Source: Vitellaria paradoxa
Lineage: Eukaryota > Streptophyta > Magnoliopsida > Ericales > Sapotaceae
NCBI GenBank assembly: GCA_019916065.1
Contig: CM034237.1
Coordinates: 1,178,001 to 1,242,000 of the forward strand
DNA: 64,000 bases
Direction: 5' to 3'
Shown here piece by piece: positions 11,330 to 24,092 of this stretch. Position 1 is the first letter of the stretch. Each line of letters opens with the position of its first letter. Below the pieces are notes generated by a model that saw only the letters and a program-made list of their open reading frames with translations, had not been told where the DNA came from and made no database searches. The translations under genes and the position numbers were made by a program.

Positions 11330-12620
11330 AACCTTGAATTAAGAGATGGGAGCTTGGTCTTCATTAAACCAGTTTTGTGCAACAGAGGGATGCCGGAGGC
11401 GTAAATCAACAAATAGTTTGATGGCTGCTGTGTGCTGTCTGAAAGGTACCCATTTGCTCATGACTATTTTTTTTTTTTTATGATAAAAAATTTTATTAAG
11501 AAATAAAAAAAAAAAGGAGAAGGCATTAAGTAAATACCAATACAAACCCCATCCAATCAATATAGTGAACCCTCCGTGAAACAAACGAAAGAATCCATAT
11601 ACAGGTGCCAATTCCACCCAACTATGTAATTGAGACCCAAAAAAAAAAAAACTCTTGGTTTTAACTAGACACTTCCGTTTCTTAAAAAAATCTACGGAAC
11701 CTCTCACTCCAAGTCAGCCGAACTGAACAATAAAGAGCCATATGCCATGTTCTTCTAAACTTCTTTCTCAGCCTGAATCCCCAAGTAGTAAACAAACACT
11801 TTTATCACCTTGGGAAAAATCCATTGGATCCCGAACTTGCAAAGCAAAATATCCCATAACTCTTTGGTCCACTCACAATAAATGAACTAGAGACTCCCCT
11901 TCAACCTTGCACATATTACATCTATTAACCACCGCAAAGCGTCTACTGAGATTGTCCATAGTTAAAACTTTTCCATGAAGACAACATCAAACAAAGAGAA
12001 CCACTCTTGCAAGAACGACCCTACCCAAATTCTTTTCCACAGGAACTTAGTTCCTCTAGTCCCCCAAAGGATTTCGTAGAAAGATTTAACCTCAAACTTC
12101 CAGACTTGGTTGTCATCTGATGTGCATCATCTCCATCTACCACTGGTTTCCTTGTGGTCAACAGATTTAACAACTCAACATATCTTCCAATTTCCCAATC
12201 ATTCAGGTTCCTTCACATTGCCAAGTCCCAGTCTAACTCGAGCCATCTTCAGGCCACACAACCTACCACTACAGCATCCTTGTCTACAAAAATGCTACAT
12301 AACTTGGGGAAGAGCTTCTCAAGTTTGCCTTATGAGTTTTATCTAAACTTCCAAAATTTAATTCTAGTGCCACTCCCTAGACGCCAACCAATATGCTCCT
12401 GAAGTCTATTCCATTCTTTTTCTGATATTGAACCATAGACTAGAACCAACAGGGAATCTTTTGTCACTGGATTCCACTCCCCCCATTCTGCTCCAAACTC
12501 ATGAGTGATAATCCTCCACCGCCACCTATCCCTTTCCCTGGTGTATCTCCATAGCCATTTATTCACTACGGCCTCACTAAACAGTCCCTAACTTTTTTTA
12601 TGTCAAGCCTACTTCCAGGG
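11330..12620 (-). mobile_element. LINE 3' remnant (reverse transcriptase zinc-binding region)
   Basis: Broken minus-strand frames carry motifs typical of the C-terminal part of plant LINE ORF2. These are NKWLWRYTRERD, GWRLGSGTRIKFWKF, a zf-RVT-like segment with FYEILWGT and LCEWTKELWD-type sequence (12060-11860), and the tail RTWHMALYCSVRLTWSERFRRFF (11760-11690). It is full of stops and frameshifts. It lies directly 5' of the truncated SWI3D exons, in their intron space. Confidence 0.7.
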
Positions 12621-12759
12621 TTGGGATGCACGCCAACTTCCAATCCACCAAATGAAATTTGAACCCATCACCTCCATTAACCCCCCCCCCCCCAAAAAAA
12701 AAAAAATCTTTGCATCATCTCCCTTAGCATCCACCCTTTTCATTTTCTCTGGTTATTAT

Positions 12760-13250
12760 TATTTTTATTTTTTTGATAAATAATCAAAATTTTATAAGTA
12801 AAAGCATCAAATAGATGCAAAAAGGACCAATGGTCATATTACAATTCCAGACGACATAAAAATTGCAAAAGGTGAAAAGTTTCATTTCCTTGCCCTACTC
12901 AAACGAACTGTATAAAGTGTATAAAAAACTATTCAACCTATACAAAGCAAGCTCCGTATCAACGAAACTTCTTCTATTCCTCTCTTCAAATAAGCTAAAG
13001 AACATAAAATAGGATAAAATCCCACACTCTTCTCCTATGCTAATTCTCACACCCCACCAAACCTCCAGAAACATCATAATTCGTCTTGGAGGAACCCATG
13101 ACATGTTGAATCTAGATAGGGCTAGATTCCAACACTCCTTAGCCCACGAACAGTCCACGAAATGTTGGTTGACAGACTCAGACGTACTTTTGCACAGGAA
13201 ACGCGCAAGTTGAAGCAAATAAAAAAAAAAAAATTCGTGTAACATAACTC
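12760..13250 (-). mobile_element. Second LINE 3' remnant
   Basis: A minus-strand frame at 13245-12895 contains CKSTSESVNQHFVDCSWAKECW and FFSLFEERNRRSF, hallmarks of the extreme C-terminus of plant LINE ORF2. Downstream on the minus strand (about 12840-12760) is the A/T-rich 3' tail. C12/A13 runs at 12680-12710 mark the junction with the next remnant. The protein differs from the neighbouring LINE fragment, so this is an independent insertion. Confidence 0.65.
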
Positions 13251-13682
13251 AAAACCACAACCTAGCATATGAGAAGAGACAAAAACAAGCATTAGATATT
13301 GGATTCTGACATAATGCCAACAAATTCACGATCCTATTTCAACATGCCTATTTCCATCTAGCCCAAATATACAATTATGGCCGCTTGATATTATTATTTT
13401 CTAATTCTATGAACTTCATTCAAGTAACTGAAAAAAAGGGGGGTGTATTTGTAGCAATGTCAATGTGTCATTTGGAATCCATCCGCCATTTCCAAAACTT
13501 AATCCAATCATTATTGTCCCAAAAGAAAATAAATAACAAGAACCTTCAAATCTATCTTCCATTTTCATTCATGAAAAAGGACGTTAACCGCAGGTACTGC
13601 CACGGGAAAAAAAAAATTAAGCATTCTGCCAGAAACAAGACTAGTAAATACCATACCAAGTCAAGTTGTACACACTGCAACA

Positions 13683-14022
13683 TTAGTTGAATGCAGCCAG
13701 AATATTGTCACTAAGGGCCGTTGTATCACTTTTAATGCCTGGAATCTCGAACTCCGATTGGGGTCCTTCAACAGAAACACAAGAAGTGCACCCTGACAAT
13801 TTTGATGGCCTGACAGATAACTGAGGAGCATTCTGACCCTTTGTGCACGGTATGCTCTGCCCTTTTCAACAACACCAGCTACCTTCTGGTTTGGCAATAA
13901 ACCCCTAGCCCAACTTTCTTCATCATCCCCAGCTCCAGATTTATAACTCCAGCTGAACTCTGAGGTAGCTCTGTGCCGAAAATTGCCACTTGAGGAGATT
14001 GAAACAAGTATAATAGCCGTGA
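13683..14022 (-). pseudogene. Unidentified coding remnant, 3' terminal exon with a frameshift
   Basis: On the minus strand a coding-like frame runs from about 14022: FTAIILVSISSSGNFRHRAT, then SEFSWSYKSGAGDDEESWAR and LLPNQKVAGVVEK. At about 13861 the frame must shift by one base (inside an A4G3 run) to continue as GQSIPCTKGQNAPQ, through VSVEGPQSEFEIPG, to LSDNILAAFN and a TAA at 13683-13685. Continuity of composition across the shift argues for one decayed exon of about 112 codons. I do not recognise the family. It lies between LINE remnants and an alpha-adaptin fragment on the same strand. Confidence 0.5.
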
Positions 14023-14970
14023 AATCTCAAGAAATATATTCAGTTACTTCATTTAACCAGATGACAGCTTTTTGCAAGATCCACAGAGAGCATAAAGCAT
14101 AGACAACTTGGCAGCACTAAATATTTTGCTTAACTGCCACACAGGCCTTATTAATGTGCATTGACACAGCTTATAGATTCTGTGTGGCTCTAATCATATA
14201 AAGAAGTGACGGTATGAACACAGAATGCAATTCAAAGATATAAATTCATGCAAGAACATATTTTGCAATTAGAAATAGGGCACACAATAATGACAATAAT
14301 GACATTATCAAATACTATCCTGTGCTGAATTCATATGCAGGTTATAAAGACCAGCACCTGATTGCTGTCACAGTCTTTTAGCATACAATTCCCAACATTT
14401 TATGCAATAAGAAGCTTTGCATCTAATTATCAACCACAAGGCCAAAATCAATATCTGCTGTCCACGGATGGTTTTGGATTTTAATTTAAAAGTTGATGCC
14501 CACAAAGTAATAATAATTTACCCTATTACATGTTTCACTAGTACAAGGTAACCACCCTATTTTGACCATCGATAAAAACATGACAGTAACTATAAACAAA
14601 ACAAGGTATATATATTACAACAAGATTATAACCCTCTGATTATATCATTCAACAGGACTACAACATAGCTTTGATTATAAAATTAGAATAAATTGCTATC
14701 ATAACTTACTCCCTCCACTGCCGGCATGCAGAGCATTAAGAGGGCAGAACTGCTTTAGATATACAAAAATTGTATGCATGCATTTGGGGCTACCACCAAA
14801 CGTGGGGATACCACTAATATTAAAAATAAATAAATTTTTATACTTGCATGATTAATGCATGATTTTATACAAAACTGTACACAGGTGTCGTGATAAAGTG
14901 AAAAAATATTTATTTTCAAAAGTAATGAATAAAAGTAAAACAGGGAATCTGTAGCCATACCAGAGTCATA

Positions 14971-15081
14971 GCACTGAAAAGTTTCATTCCGACCAACAAT
15001 ATCATTGTGGACAGTATTGATTGCTAATCCCAAGAAATCATAATTCTCATTGAGCAAACATGATGTCACTATGTACCCAAC
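14971..15081 (-). pseudogene. Single-exon fragment of alpha-adaptin (AP-2 complex large subunit)
   Basis: Minus-strand reading from 15081 gives VGYIVTSCLLNENYDFLGLA followed by INTVHNDIVGRNETFQC. This matches the N-terminal trunk of plant AP-2 alpha-adaptin, the clathrin adaptor large subunit. The match starts exactly after a good acceptor (GTCTGCAG), so an intron boundary was kept and the fragment came from genomic DNA, not a processed mRNA. After FQC the homology is lost by a small deletion and frame change. No other adaptin exons are visible nearby. It is a lone captured or left-over exon. Confidence 0.75.
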
Positions 15082-15965
15082 CTGCAGACGGTGGTAGCAC
15101 GATAGAAGTTAAATTAACTAAGAATCACAAATCAATCCTAAGTACAGAAAATCAAAAACACATGCAACGTCCCTCCGAGGCTCCAACAATATCATCTCTA
15201 ACATCATCATCATCTTAAGTTAATATCTAGGCTACTAAAATGCCACTTTACCTAATTAATGCTGCTTTACATAATTAATTAATCAAAATGATACGACAAT
15301 TATAATTTCACAATTAAAGTGCATTTCAGTAAGTGCTTTAATTTAAAATGATAGGCCCACAAATCTTCACATCTTTGTCCCATTCAGACACAATCTAAAA
15401 ATAAATAATTAATTAAGATATTGAAAAAAAAAAATTACGCATTTATGATAAATCTTTCAGGTGGATTTTTTTTATAGTAGAGCATAACACTCAAGGCTAC
15501 CTATCTAGCTATATTTCTTGAGAGAGACAATGAATCTAAAACACATAAGCTAACAACAATGAATGTGAGTTCACTGGGGACACAAGTGATTGACTCCACA
15601 ATATTAGTTTGAATGTTCATGTAATCTTCTTATGTGGAATTTCCTTTGATTCCTTGTTATTGTGACTGCTACAAAACCAAGTTCATAATCAATATGACAG
15701 TGATTTGGAAAGCTTTGGCACAAAAATCAGGCTTTGCTGGACTGCTGCGGTTATTTGCAGAGAATTACAGAAACTAAAAGCATATTCCTAAGAATTACTG
15801 TCACTTCAATTCAATTACCGCCACATAGGCACAATTATAGTGGGTCCCACTGAAATGTGTCTATGTAGCATGATCCCAACAGGAGCATTGCTCGAATATC
15901 ACCAAAATTTGCTTTTCCCTGTCCGCCTCTAAATTATGCCACGGCATGTGCTTGTCCATCAAGCC

Positions 15966-16434
15966 CATGGTTCAAAATATCGTCCGAGACGCCAAGATAT
16001 CGTCCGAGACGTATCGGACTCAATGGATGGCGCGACGAGATCTCAACCCGCATCAAAGAAATATGATAAGAATAGTCATTTCGCGCTGTCACGGCCGAGA
16101 CAAGCCGATATCTTGGCGATACACTAAGACGGCTAACTGTCGCGGCGAGAAATTGACAAGACAAACTATTTTTCGGTGATTTGTGTAAAAGAGGGAAAAA
16201 AAAATTAGCTTATTCACATGTTGTAAGTAGTTATCTAATGTTTAGTAAAAGAATTACTATATTTTTTGTTATGTAATATATCCATTTTATTATTTAGAAT
16301 ATTTCTATATTTTTTGATTTTTTAAATTAAAAAAATAAAATATTACATATCGCCCGATATCGTGACGCGACACCGCGACTGCATCAAAAATTCTCAAGCC
16401 GATACAATGCTCACGACCGAGACGTTGAACCATG
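15966..16434. mobile_element. hAT-like MITE, 469 bp, with 8-bp target site duplication
   Basis: Ends are inverted: it starts CATGGTTCAA and ends TTGAACCATG (10-bp perfect terminal inverted repeat, with imperfect CGTC/CCGAGACG similarity beyond). It is flanked by a perfect 8-bp direct duplication ATCAAGCC (15958-15965 and 16435-16442), the size produced by hAT-type transposases. Internally there are repeated CGTCCGAGACG and GATATCG motifs near both ends and an AT-rich centre, with no transposase. It is GC-richer at the ends than its surroundings. Confidence 0.8.
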
Positions 16435-17245
16435 ATCAAGCCTGCAGCTCTGTCTGTGGACAAATGAAATTCTCTTCCAACAAAAGAAACACTCTATGAG
16501 ATAAATGCAAGTAGTATTGTTGTATGGGAATGGGATAAAACTAATTGAAGCACTAACATGACCTGAGCATCCCCTACCTTCAAATATATAGGCCTAACAG
16601 ATCCACAGGCTATAATATGCCTATTACCATCCAAAAGATTGAATCAACAATGGAAGAATAGGAGCAAAACCAATCAAACAATTAACCAGCAGCAGAAATC
16701 CATTCTAATCATATGTAGAAGAATGTTGCACAAGTGTTACCGACCAAAACAATAGGTTAATATTTCATATCTAATTTCCATTACTGAACTGCAAACTATT
16801 CAGCTACACTGCACTTTTTGCTGTCTTAGCTATGTTGGATTACATTCTATGTTAATGGGAAATGTCTTCAAACTTTCAGAGCAACTCCCCTCATGCCAAA
16901 CAGCAATCAAATAAGATAATTATAGAAATCTGACCCTAGCTACTCTATTACCAGAAAAATATTCAACTTAGCAGTTAAATATATATAAACCACACAATTC
17001 GTACAACAAACCAAGCATAAGAATGATTGACAATTCATTAGTTTAAGTGCAGTAGAGCATGTTTAATCTGTATGAAATGGAGTATATACATAGAGCTGTC
17101 AACAGGGAAATAACGGTAGGCAAGGGGGCCTAAAAAGCATGATATCTTTGAACTTTAAACCTTACAGTTTTTACTTTGGTGGCCTGTGGACAATAATCAC
17201 ACTAATTGGACCTATATCACCAAGCAAAGAATCAAACAAGACGTA

Positions 17246-20200
17246 TCAAGAGTTATCATGATCACTGTAGTTGGATGCCTCCTCGTCAGAATCAGACTTA
17301 CTATCAAAACTAATAACTTGGGTTTCTGACATTCTATCCAAGGTTTTACCACCTGCTTCCAGAAAATCTCTCAATTCATCTAGAATATAAGGTTCTACGA
17401 GTTTCCAGAACCATGTTGAATTGCTTCCAAGAAAACCTATCCAAAATATTCTCCCTTTCCTTTTGAACTTGCAATCCAAAGATTTTGCCTTCAATGCTCT
17501 CACAATTCTCTCAACACCTTCTTGACTTCCTTTTGCTTTCAACAAAATATCCCCTGATGACGTTCTGAAGCCCCCATACATGTACCAGTATGCAAGAACC
17601 CGTGGTGTTAGCCACCGATGAATTAGCTTTGGAATCACAGGTCGACCCTTTGGCCAGAACTGGTCTGCATAGAAACCAAAATAAGAGTGTGAGATTGTAC
17701 TAAACTGTGATGGTATGTCATCACTGCTATCGTTCGGCTTACTTAAAGAAGATAACCACTCATGGTACTGGTCATGTATGTGTCTCTTTAATGTAGAATG
17801 AGTCTCAAGTTTCTCACTGAACTCAAAACAGACTGCATGGTTTTTTCTTTCTTCATCAGATTCAATCCGCAGCCCACCTAAGAGCAGCCCCACCAAAATC
17901 TCTCGCTGCTCCTTGCTTAGCTTCAAGCTCATGGGTTTCTTGACAACTTTTCTGCTCAAGCTCAGAGCATGATCAAGCTTTTCCATCAATGCAGATTCTA
18001 TGTCATATTTTTTCTGGCACATTAAATCATATATCTTTTCTGCCTTTCCATACTCTCCACCAGACAGGAAACCTCTTAACATAGTGTTACTCGATCGGCT
18101 GTTAACACCAATTGCCCCATTACTAAACATTTGATTGAAGATCTCTTCGGCCTTCTCAATATTGCACATTTTTACCAATGACTCTAAGTATATGCTATAA
18201 ATAGTTCGATTGGGACGGCATTTCTCAAGGCTTTGGGAGAAAGCTGACTCCAATTTATCATGTAAATCCAAACTGAAGTACATATCCATTATATCAATAA
18301 AAGATGGCATTAAAGGCTTCAACCCACTGTCCATAAACTCTTTCATGAGGGACTCTGCGAATTCCAGTTCTTGAGCTTTAGATAAAACTTCTATGATTTT
18401 ATGATATGCCACTACACTAGCAGAACCTAACTGCTGCTGCATTTCCCTGAATATCTCCAAAGATTTAAGAGGTTGTCCAACCTTTGCATAAACTTCCATT
18501 TTGTACACAAAAGCTTGAGAAGGGAGAGACCCATCACAATGGAGGAGTTTAAGCCAAGTTCTTTCAGCTTCCTGCACATTCCCTTCCTTGGCAAAAGCTC
18601 TCAAGATGGACACGAGCACCTCTCTGCTCTCTTGAATTCCTGCAACCTGCATCTCTGCTCTCAGTGATGCTATTCTCTCCTTGTCTATTGTGTCCTGGTA
18701 ACTATGGAGCCAAATCAAACCACCATAAATATCCTTATGTATCTCAAGTCCAGAAGTCACTAAATTATGAAATATGAACTCTGCCTGTTTGAGATAGTGC
18801 TTAGACAATCCTCCTGGCTTGCTTACAAGGGCTCTGAATAGGGAATTGTGCAAGCTAAGCCGGGGCTTGTACCCTCCCAATTGAATCATGCGGTTGTAAA
18901 TGCCGCATGCTTCCTCAAGGCAACCTTTAACTGGTGAACTAAGATAGGCAACAACCAAAATATGAAAGGTGGACTCACTAGGCACTCGTCCTTGATTAAT
19001 GATGTCATCAAATATCTCTCGGCATTTAACATATTTTCGCTGTTTGCCCAAGAAATCCGCTAGCTTAGTAGCAAGAGCAAAATCAAATTGAAACCAATGT
19101 TGTTGAATCATCCACTTGTACACCTAAAATATAAAAGAAAATTTTCCTTAATAAAAAATTTGAACCCAACCCAAGGAAACTGTATATTTTATTGATTAAT
19201 AAGAAAATAAAAACAAAACACGAAAGAAGGAAGCCAATTCATGGGACTACTTTACTGATGCTACTTAAAAATTCAACTGCCACCCAGCCCTTCAATCTCA
19301 AAAGCATCATGCCTAAGGTTTTGTGTAACTTATATGAAAAATTAATGTATGTATTTCTAGAATAACAATTGAAACACTCTAGCAATTCAATGACAGCAGC
19401 ATGTTTTAAATTAGAAAAAGAATCATCAACTAGCTATAGTGCCATAGCAAAGGAAATTAATTCTTTTGATTTCAGGGTTTATCCTTTCACAAACTTTCCT
19501 ATATTGATAGAAAATTGAATTTCCTAACCTTCCGGAAAAGCTTTTCAACCAAATGATTTTCACTTAGAGCAGGGAGGAGGCTATGATCCCCACCCCCCGG
19601 GGCGGGAGGGATGCCTCCTGAGTTTCAGAAAATGCTACCTACACATATAAATTTTTAAAAAATTTATGCTATGGCTCGGCCCCCATTCAATTTTAAAAAA
19701 TGATTGGCCTCTGTCAAGAAAATATCACCACTGGTACATACAAATTTTGGGTTAAAAAGAATTTAAATCATGGACCAACCTCCTTCAAATTTTATCTTTT
19801 TAATAGTTATACGTAATTCAAAATTTTAGAAGCTATACATATATATTAATTTATTTTTTATTTACTAAATATAATTTGCTTCGTCCTGACCTAGAGGTAA
19901 ACACACACACACACACGAACCAAAAAAAAAAACCCACAAGGAAAAGCAAGGTTTTAATTTGGACAGAGCAGAAAGAGAAGAGAAGGAAATATACCCTAAA
20001 GCCAGTATCGTTCTCGCGGATCCGCATACAATGGACCGCTAAATAGGTAGCATCTTGTTGTCGAACCCATTTCCGCTGAGCATTGAGTATACGAATCAGC
20101 GTCGCAGGCTTATAAGCCGGCAATTCCTTACACAGCCACGCCAGCTTCGACCTCCTCCACTGTTCCGGAAGCTCCTCCAACTCCGGAACCTGGAGCGGCG

Positions 20201-20522
20201 GCGAATTCAAAGGCTTCAACTCTGTTGACTCGAAAGATACATCAAAAATGAAACTTTGATCATCGGTGTGCCGCGAGAAGTCCCAGTTGTCTCGGACGGT
20301 GCCGGAGTCGGTTTCGTCCACCAAGTGTTCGGACAATGTACTCAACGGCACTGCCAAGGGCGCAAATATAGGTAATCGGCGGGTGTTGTTACTCGAGAAG
20401 GAAAGAGCGAGAGGGGCTAAGGGAATGGGGACAGAGAGAGAACGGAAGACGCAGTGGTGGCAGAGGCGGTGGCGGTGGAGGGAGGGGGCCAGAGAGCGGA
20501 GGATAGCGAGGGCCGTACGCAT
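17246..20522 (-). CDS. OTP51: OTP51-like pentatricopeptide repeat protein with LAGLIDADG domain, plastid
   Basis: Exon 1 is 20522-19995 and exon 2 is 19123-17246, joined at a phase-0 GT-AG intron of 871 bp (GFR|VYKW), giving about 801 aa. The first about 45 residues ([20 protein letters not shown] and on) are Arg/Ser/Leu-rich and lack acids, like an organellar transit peptide. An upstream in-frame ATG at 20717 would add 65 residues including acidic ones and is less likely the start. The middle is a series of PPR helices. The C-terminal part has two LAGLIDADG-type motifs, LVGLLLGG (about 17897-17874) and YWYMYGG (about 17596-17571), then an acidic Ser-rich tail. Arabidopsis OTP51 (849 aa) is required for splicing of plastid ycf3 intron 2 and helps other group II introns. 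No stops or frameshifts are seen, so it is probably functional. Confidence 0.9.
19124..19994 (-). other. OTP51 intron containing a small repeat
   Basis: The intron holds a stretch at about 19580-19860 that looks like a fragment of a dispersed plant repeat. It contains GGCTCGGCCCCCATTCAATT and an ATATATATTAATTTATT..TTTACTAAATATAATTT tail; a similar tail lies at 2226-2270 downstream of AIPP1, and a loosely similar GGGCGGACCC..GGGCCCCCATTGATTT block lies at 32590-32625. No gene is present. Confidence 0.45.
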
Positions 20523-20717
20523 GGGAGAGGTGATGAATGTGTTGGTGTTTCGGTTAGAGTTAGAGTTGGAGAGGAGAGATTGAGTGAAGGGCGAGAGCAC
20601 TTGACCTCTGCTCAGAAGCATTTCCGGCTGCTCGTTTCGTCGAGAAAAGGAAGCGAGCCGGGGGAAAGGAGAAGGGAAAGTCTGGTAGGAAGCAATGACC
20701 TCATTTGGCACTTCCAA

Positions 20718-23700
20718 TGAATCCTATCCTAAGATTTATTGGGTGAATGATTTGAGAAATTATTCTTTTTCTTTTTGGTAAGTGGATTTGAGAAATTAGT
20801 CACTTACCTTTACACATAATTTTTGGAAGTTTAAAAAAAAAATTATATTCTAACCGCTTCAAACTACTATTTGATAACATTTAGGGGCGGGCGTTTTTAT
20901 TTTCCATTCTTTGTTTATATTTTTAAAATTTTATAAATTGATAATAAAAATATATTTTTTTAATCTCTTTATATTTTTTGTTTTTAAAAAATAAAATTTT
21001 AAATAAAAAACGTAAAAAAAAAATATTTTCACCACTTTTCTATTACAAATATTTTATTAATTTTAACAATTTATTCATTTCTATTGCGTCATATTAAAAT
21101 TAATTATTTTATTTAAAATTTTTCTTAAACTAAAATTATTTTCAATAAATAAATGTTAATTTGATTATCTAAATTAATATGTAATATTTTTATTATTTTG
21201 TTTATAATAAATGATAAATTAAATTAATTTGTATCAATTAATTAAATTAATTTGAAATATATTTTATAAAAGTAATTTAATAAATAATAAAATAAAATTT
21301 ATTTATTTATCTAATTATCAAATTAAATATTTAATAATTATTAATGTATTTTCAATATGAAATATATTTTATTAAATTATTTTTAATAAATAATAATTTA
21401 ATTAATTAATTTTATAATTGATTTAAATTAATTAATTTAATTAATAATTATTATGTTTTATTAAATTATTATTGTCAGACATCATAATCAAATTATTTAA
21501 ATTATTATAAAATTTTATTATTGAATTATTTAAATAATAATGTAGTTAAATTACAATTAATATATTTTTTATTTACTAAATTAAATGATATAATAATTAT
21601 ATTTTATTCAATTATTTATTATAAATAATATAAATAAATTATATATTAATATATTATTATATTTATTAAACTATATGATTTAATAATTAAATTAAATTAA
21701 TAGGAAATTTATTTTATAAATTCAACTAATTTTAAAAATCATAAAATTAAATATTTTATTAAAATAAAAAATTAATAATTATAAACAAAATTATATTTTC
21801 AAATTTAATTTTAATTTTTATTTCAGAAAAAATAATAATAGAAAGTAAAAAATAAAAAACATAAATATACAAATATAAACAAAAAAACCGACAGCGTTAT
21901 CAAATGATTCCTCATATTTCTTTTTTTATTTATAAATTTGTAAAATTAACAACAAAAACTTATTTCCTTAACCTATTTTTATTTTTTTATTATCAAAAAA
22001 TAAAATTTTAAATGAAAAATATAAAACAAAAAATTATATTTTCACTCTCATTTTCATCTTTTATAAATATTTTATCTATTTTAACACCTTGTCTATCTTT
22101 ATTACATCATATTAAAGAATTATTTTGTTTAAATATTTTGTTAAATTAAAATTATATTTGATAAATAATAATATATTACTATAATTATTTATTTTATTAA
22201 AAATTTATTTTTAATAGATAATAACTACATATAAAATTTTTCTACTAAAACGAGATTAATTTATTATTATAATAATTAATTTTCTTAATAAAATTATTTT
22301 TAATGGATAACAGTTCAATATAAACATATTTATTTTATTAAAACTAAATTAATTGTAACTCAAATAATAATTTATTTATTTTAAAATGGTTTATTTGTTA
22401 AACTAAAATTATTTTAATAAATAATAATTATGTATTAAAATATTTATTTTATTCAAAACAAACTAATTATTAAAATGATTTATTTATTAAAATAACTTTA
22501 ATAAAATTAAAATTAATAATAACTACATATTATACTAATTTTTTATTAGAATTAAAATTACTATTAAAATGATAATTTATTTTATTTAATTAAAGTTTTC
22601 AATAAGTAACAATTACGGCTTAAAATAATTTATTTTTTATTAAATATTTTATTAAATTAAATTAATTAAAAAGTAAATAATAGTAATTATTAAATTATGC
22701 TATTTATTAATATATTTTGTTAAAAATAAATATTTTATAACATTAGATTTATCAATTTAAAAATATTCTATCAAGTTAATTAATTAAATTAATATAAAAT
22801 ATATTTTATTAAACTTGATTAATTTTATAAAAAATAATAAAATCAAATATTTTATTAAAAATTAATTATTATAAATGAAATTGCATTACCAAATATGTTT
22901 TTAATTTTTTGGAGCAAAAAATGACAACTAATAATAAAATTGTTAAACATAAGTGTTGTCAGACAAGTTTTTAGTTACATATATGTGCTTAAAGTTATTA
23001 AAATTTATTTTTAAACTAAAAGATTATAGTCATAAAAGACTAAGTTAACTTTAGTCTATCTGAGGGGTGTTTGGTTTGTCAAAAATAAAATAAAAATTTA
23101 TTATAAAAGTAATCAATAATAAAATTTGTTAAGTTTTTTATTTTATATTTTTTTGATAAGCTAAACACTCTTTTAAAGTGATTGTGTTGTTAAAATTATT
23201 AAAAGCTAAATACGAGTTTGTAAGTGAGATTCGTTTAGAATAAATAATTAGATGTTGCTAATAATACTGAAAAAAAAAATTATGTGTAGAGTGAAATGAA
23301 AAATAAATATTTAAACATCAAGATTACATTTTTTTAAAAGAAAAAAAATTAAGTAACTTAAATATAATTAGAAGTTAAAATTTTTTTAATAAATAGTGTG
23401 GTTGAAATAATAAGTACCATAATAAAATAAAAATAAAATAAATATGATAGATATAATGATACGACAAAATTTAACTTTAGATAAAGGGAAGAAAAAGGGA
23501 TTGGACAAAATTTTAATATTTAATATAAAGCACCACTTAATTAATTACATTTAAAATTTATTAAAGCATCGTATAAATTTTTTAAAATATTAAAAATGAT
23601 GCACTAACAAACTAAATCTATTTTTCTCATATCAGTTTTTAGATTTGAAAAACTATTTGAAAATATAATTATTATTTTAGTTATAATTAATTTAATTTCA

Positions 23701-24092
23701 ATAGAAATAAATATTTCCACTTGTAATGATTATTTTCTATATAATAAAACACATTTTTTGGCGAGACATTTGTCCCAGTCATCACTTTGTCATATCATCA
23801 CTTATTATATATTTATACTAAAACACATTCTTTGAATTTGAAATTTGAAATTCAAATAAATATATATAGTATATTTTATAAAATTATACAAATTATATTT
23901 TACTTATGTTATCTATTATTATTAAATAATGTATAAATACTTATTAGACAAAATCAACTAAATTTTTATTTAAAAAGTATATTTTAATTATAAATTTTTA
24001 AAAATTTTATTAGAAAATAAACATTTAAATAAAAAATTTAATTTTAATGTGCTTAAAATTTAAATTTTAAATATATACACATTTACACTATA
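20718..24092. other. Very AT-rich intergenic DNA
   Basis: About 3.4 kb of A/T-dominated sequence with few G or C, made of short A- and T-runs and TTAATTAA-like words. It has no ORF of note and no recognisable element. The composition would fit a matrix-attachment-like or old, decayed region. Confidence 0.6.

Larger units (their letters stand above)
14023..17245. other. Non-coding DNA around gene fragments
   Basis: Apart from the alpha-adaptin exon and the MITE listed separately, I find no gene here. I looked on the minus strand for the missing SWI3D exons (SWIRM domain, first half of the ZZ finger) and did not see them. 16443-17245 is probably the 3' flank and 3' UTR of OTP51. Confidence 0.5.

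Noticed and set aside
10837..17245. SWI3D 5' exons lying in a long intron, making the gene whole
   Set aside because: No SWIRM or CNSC-type ZZ text was found, and the coding lesions downstream remain in any case.
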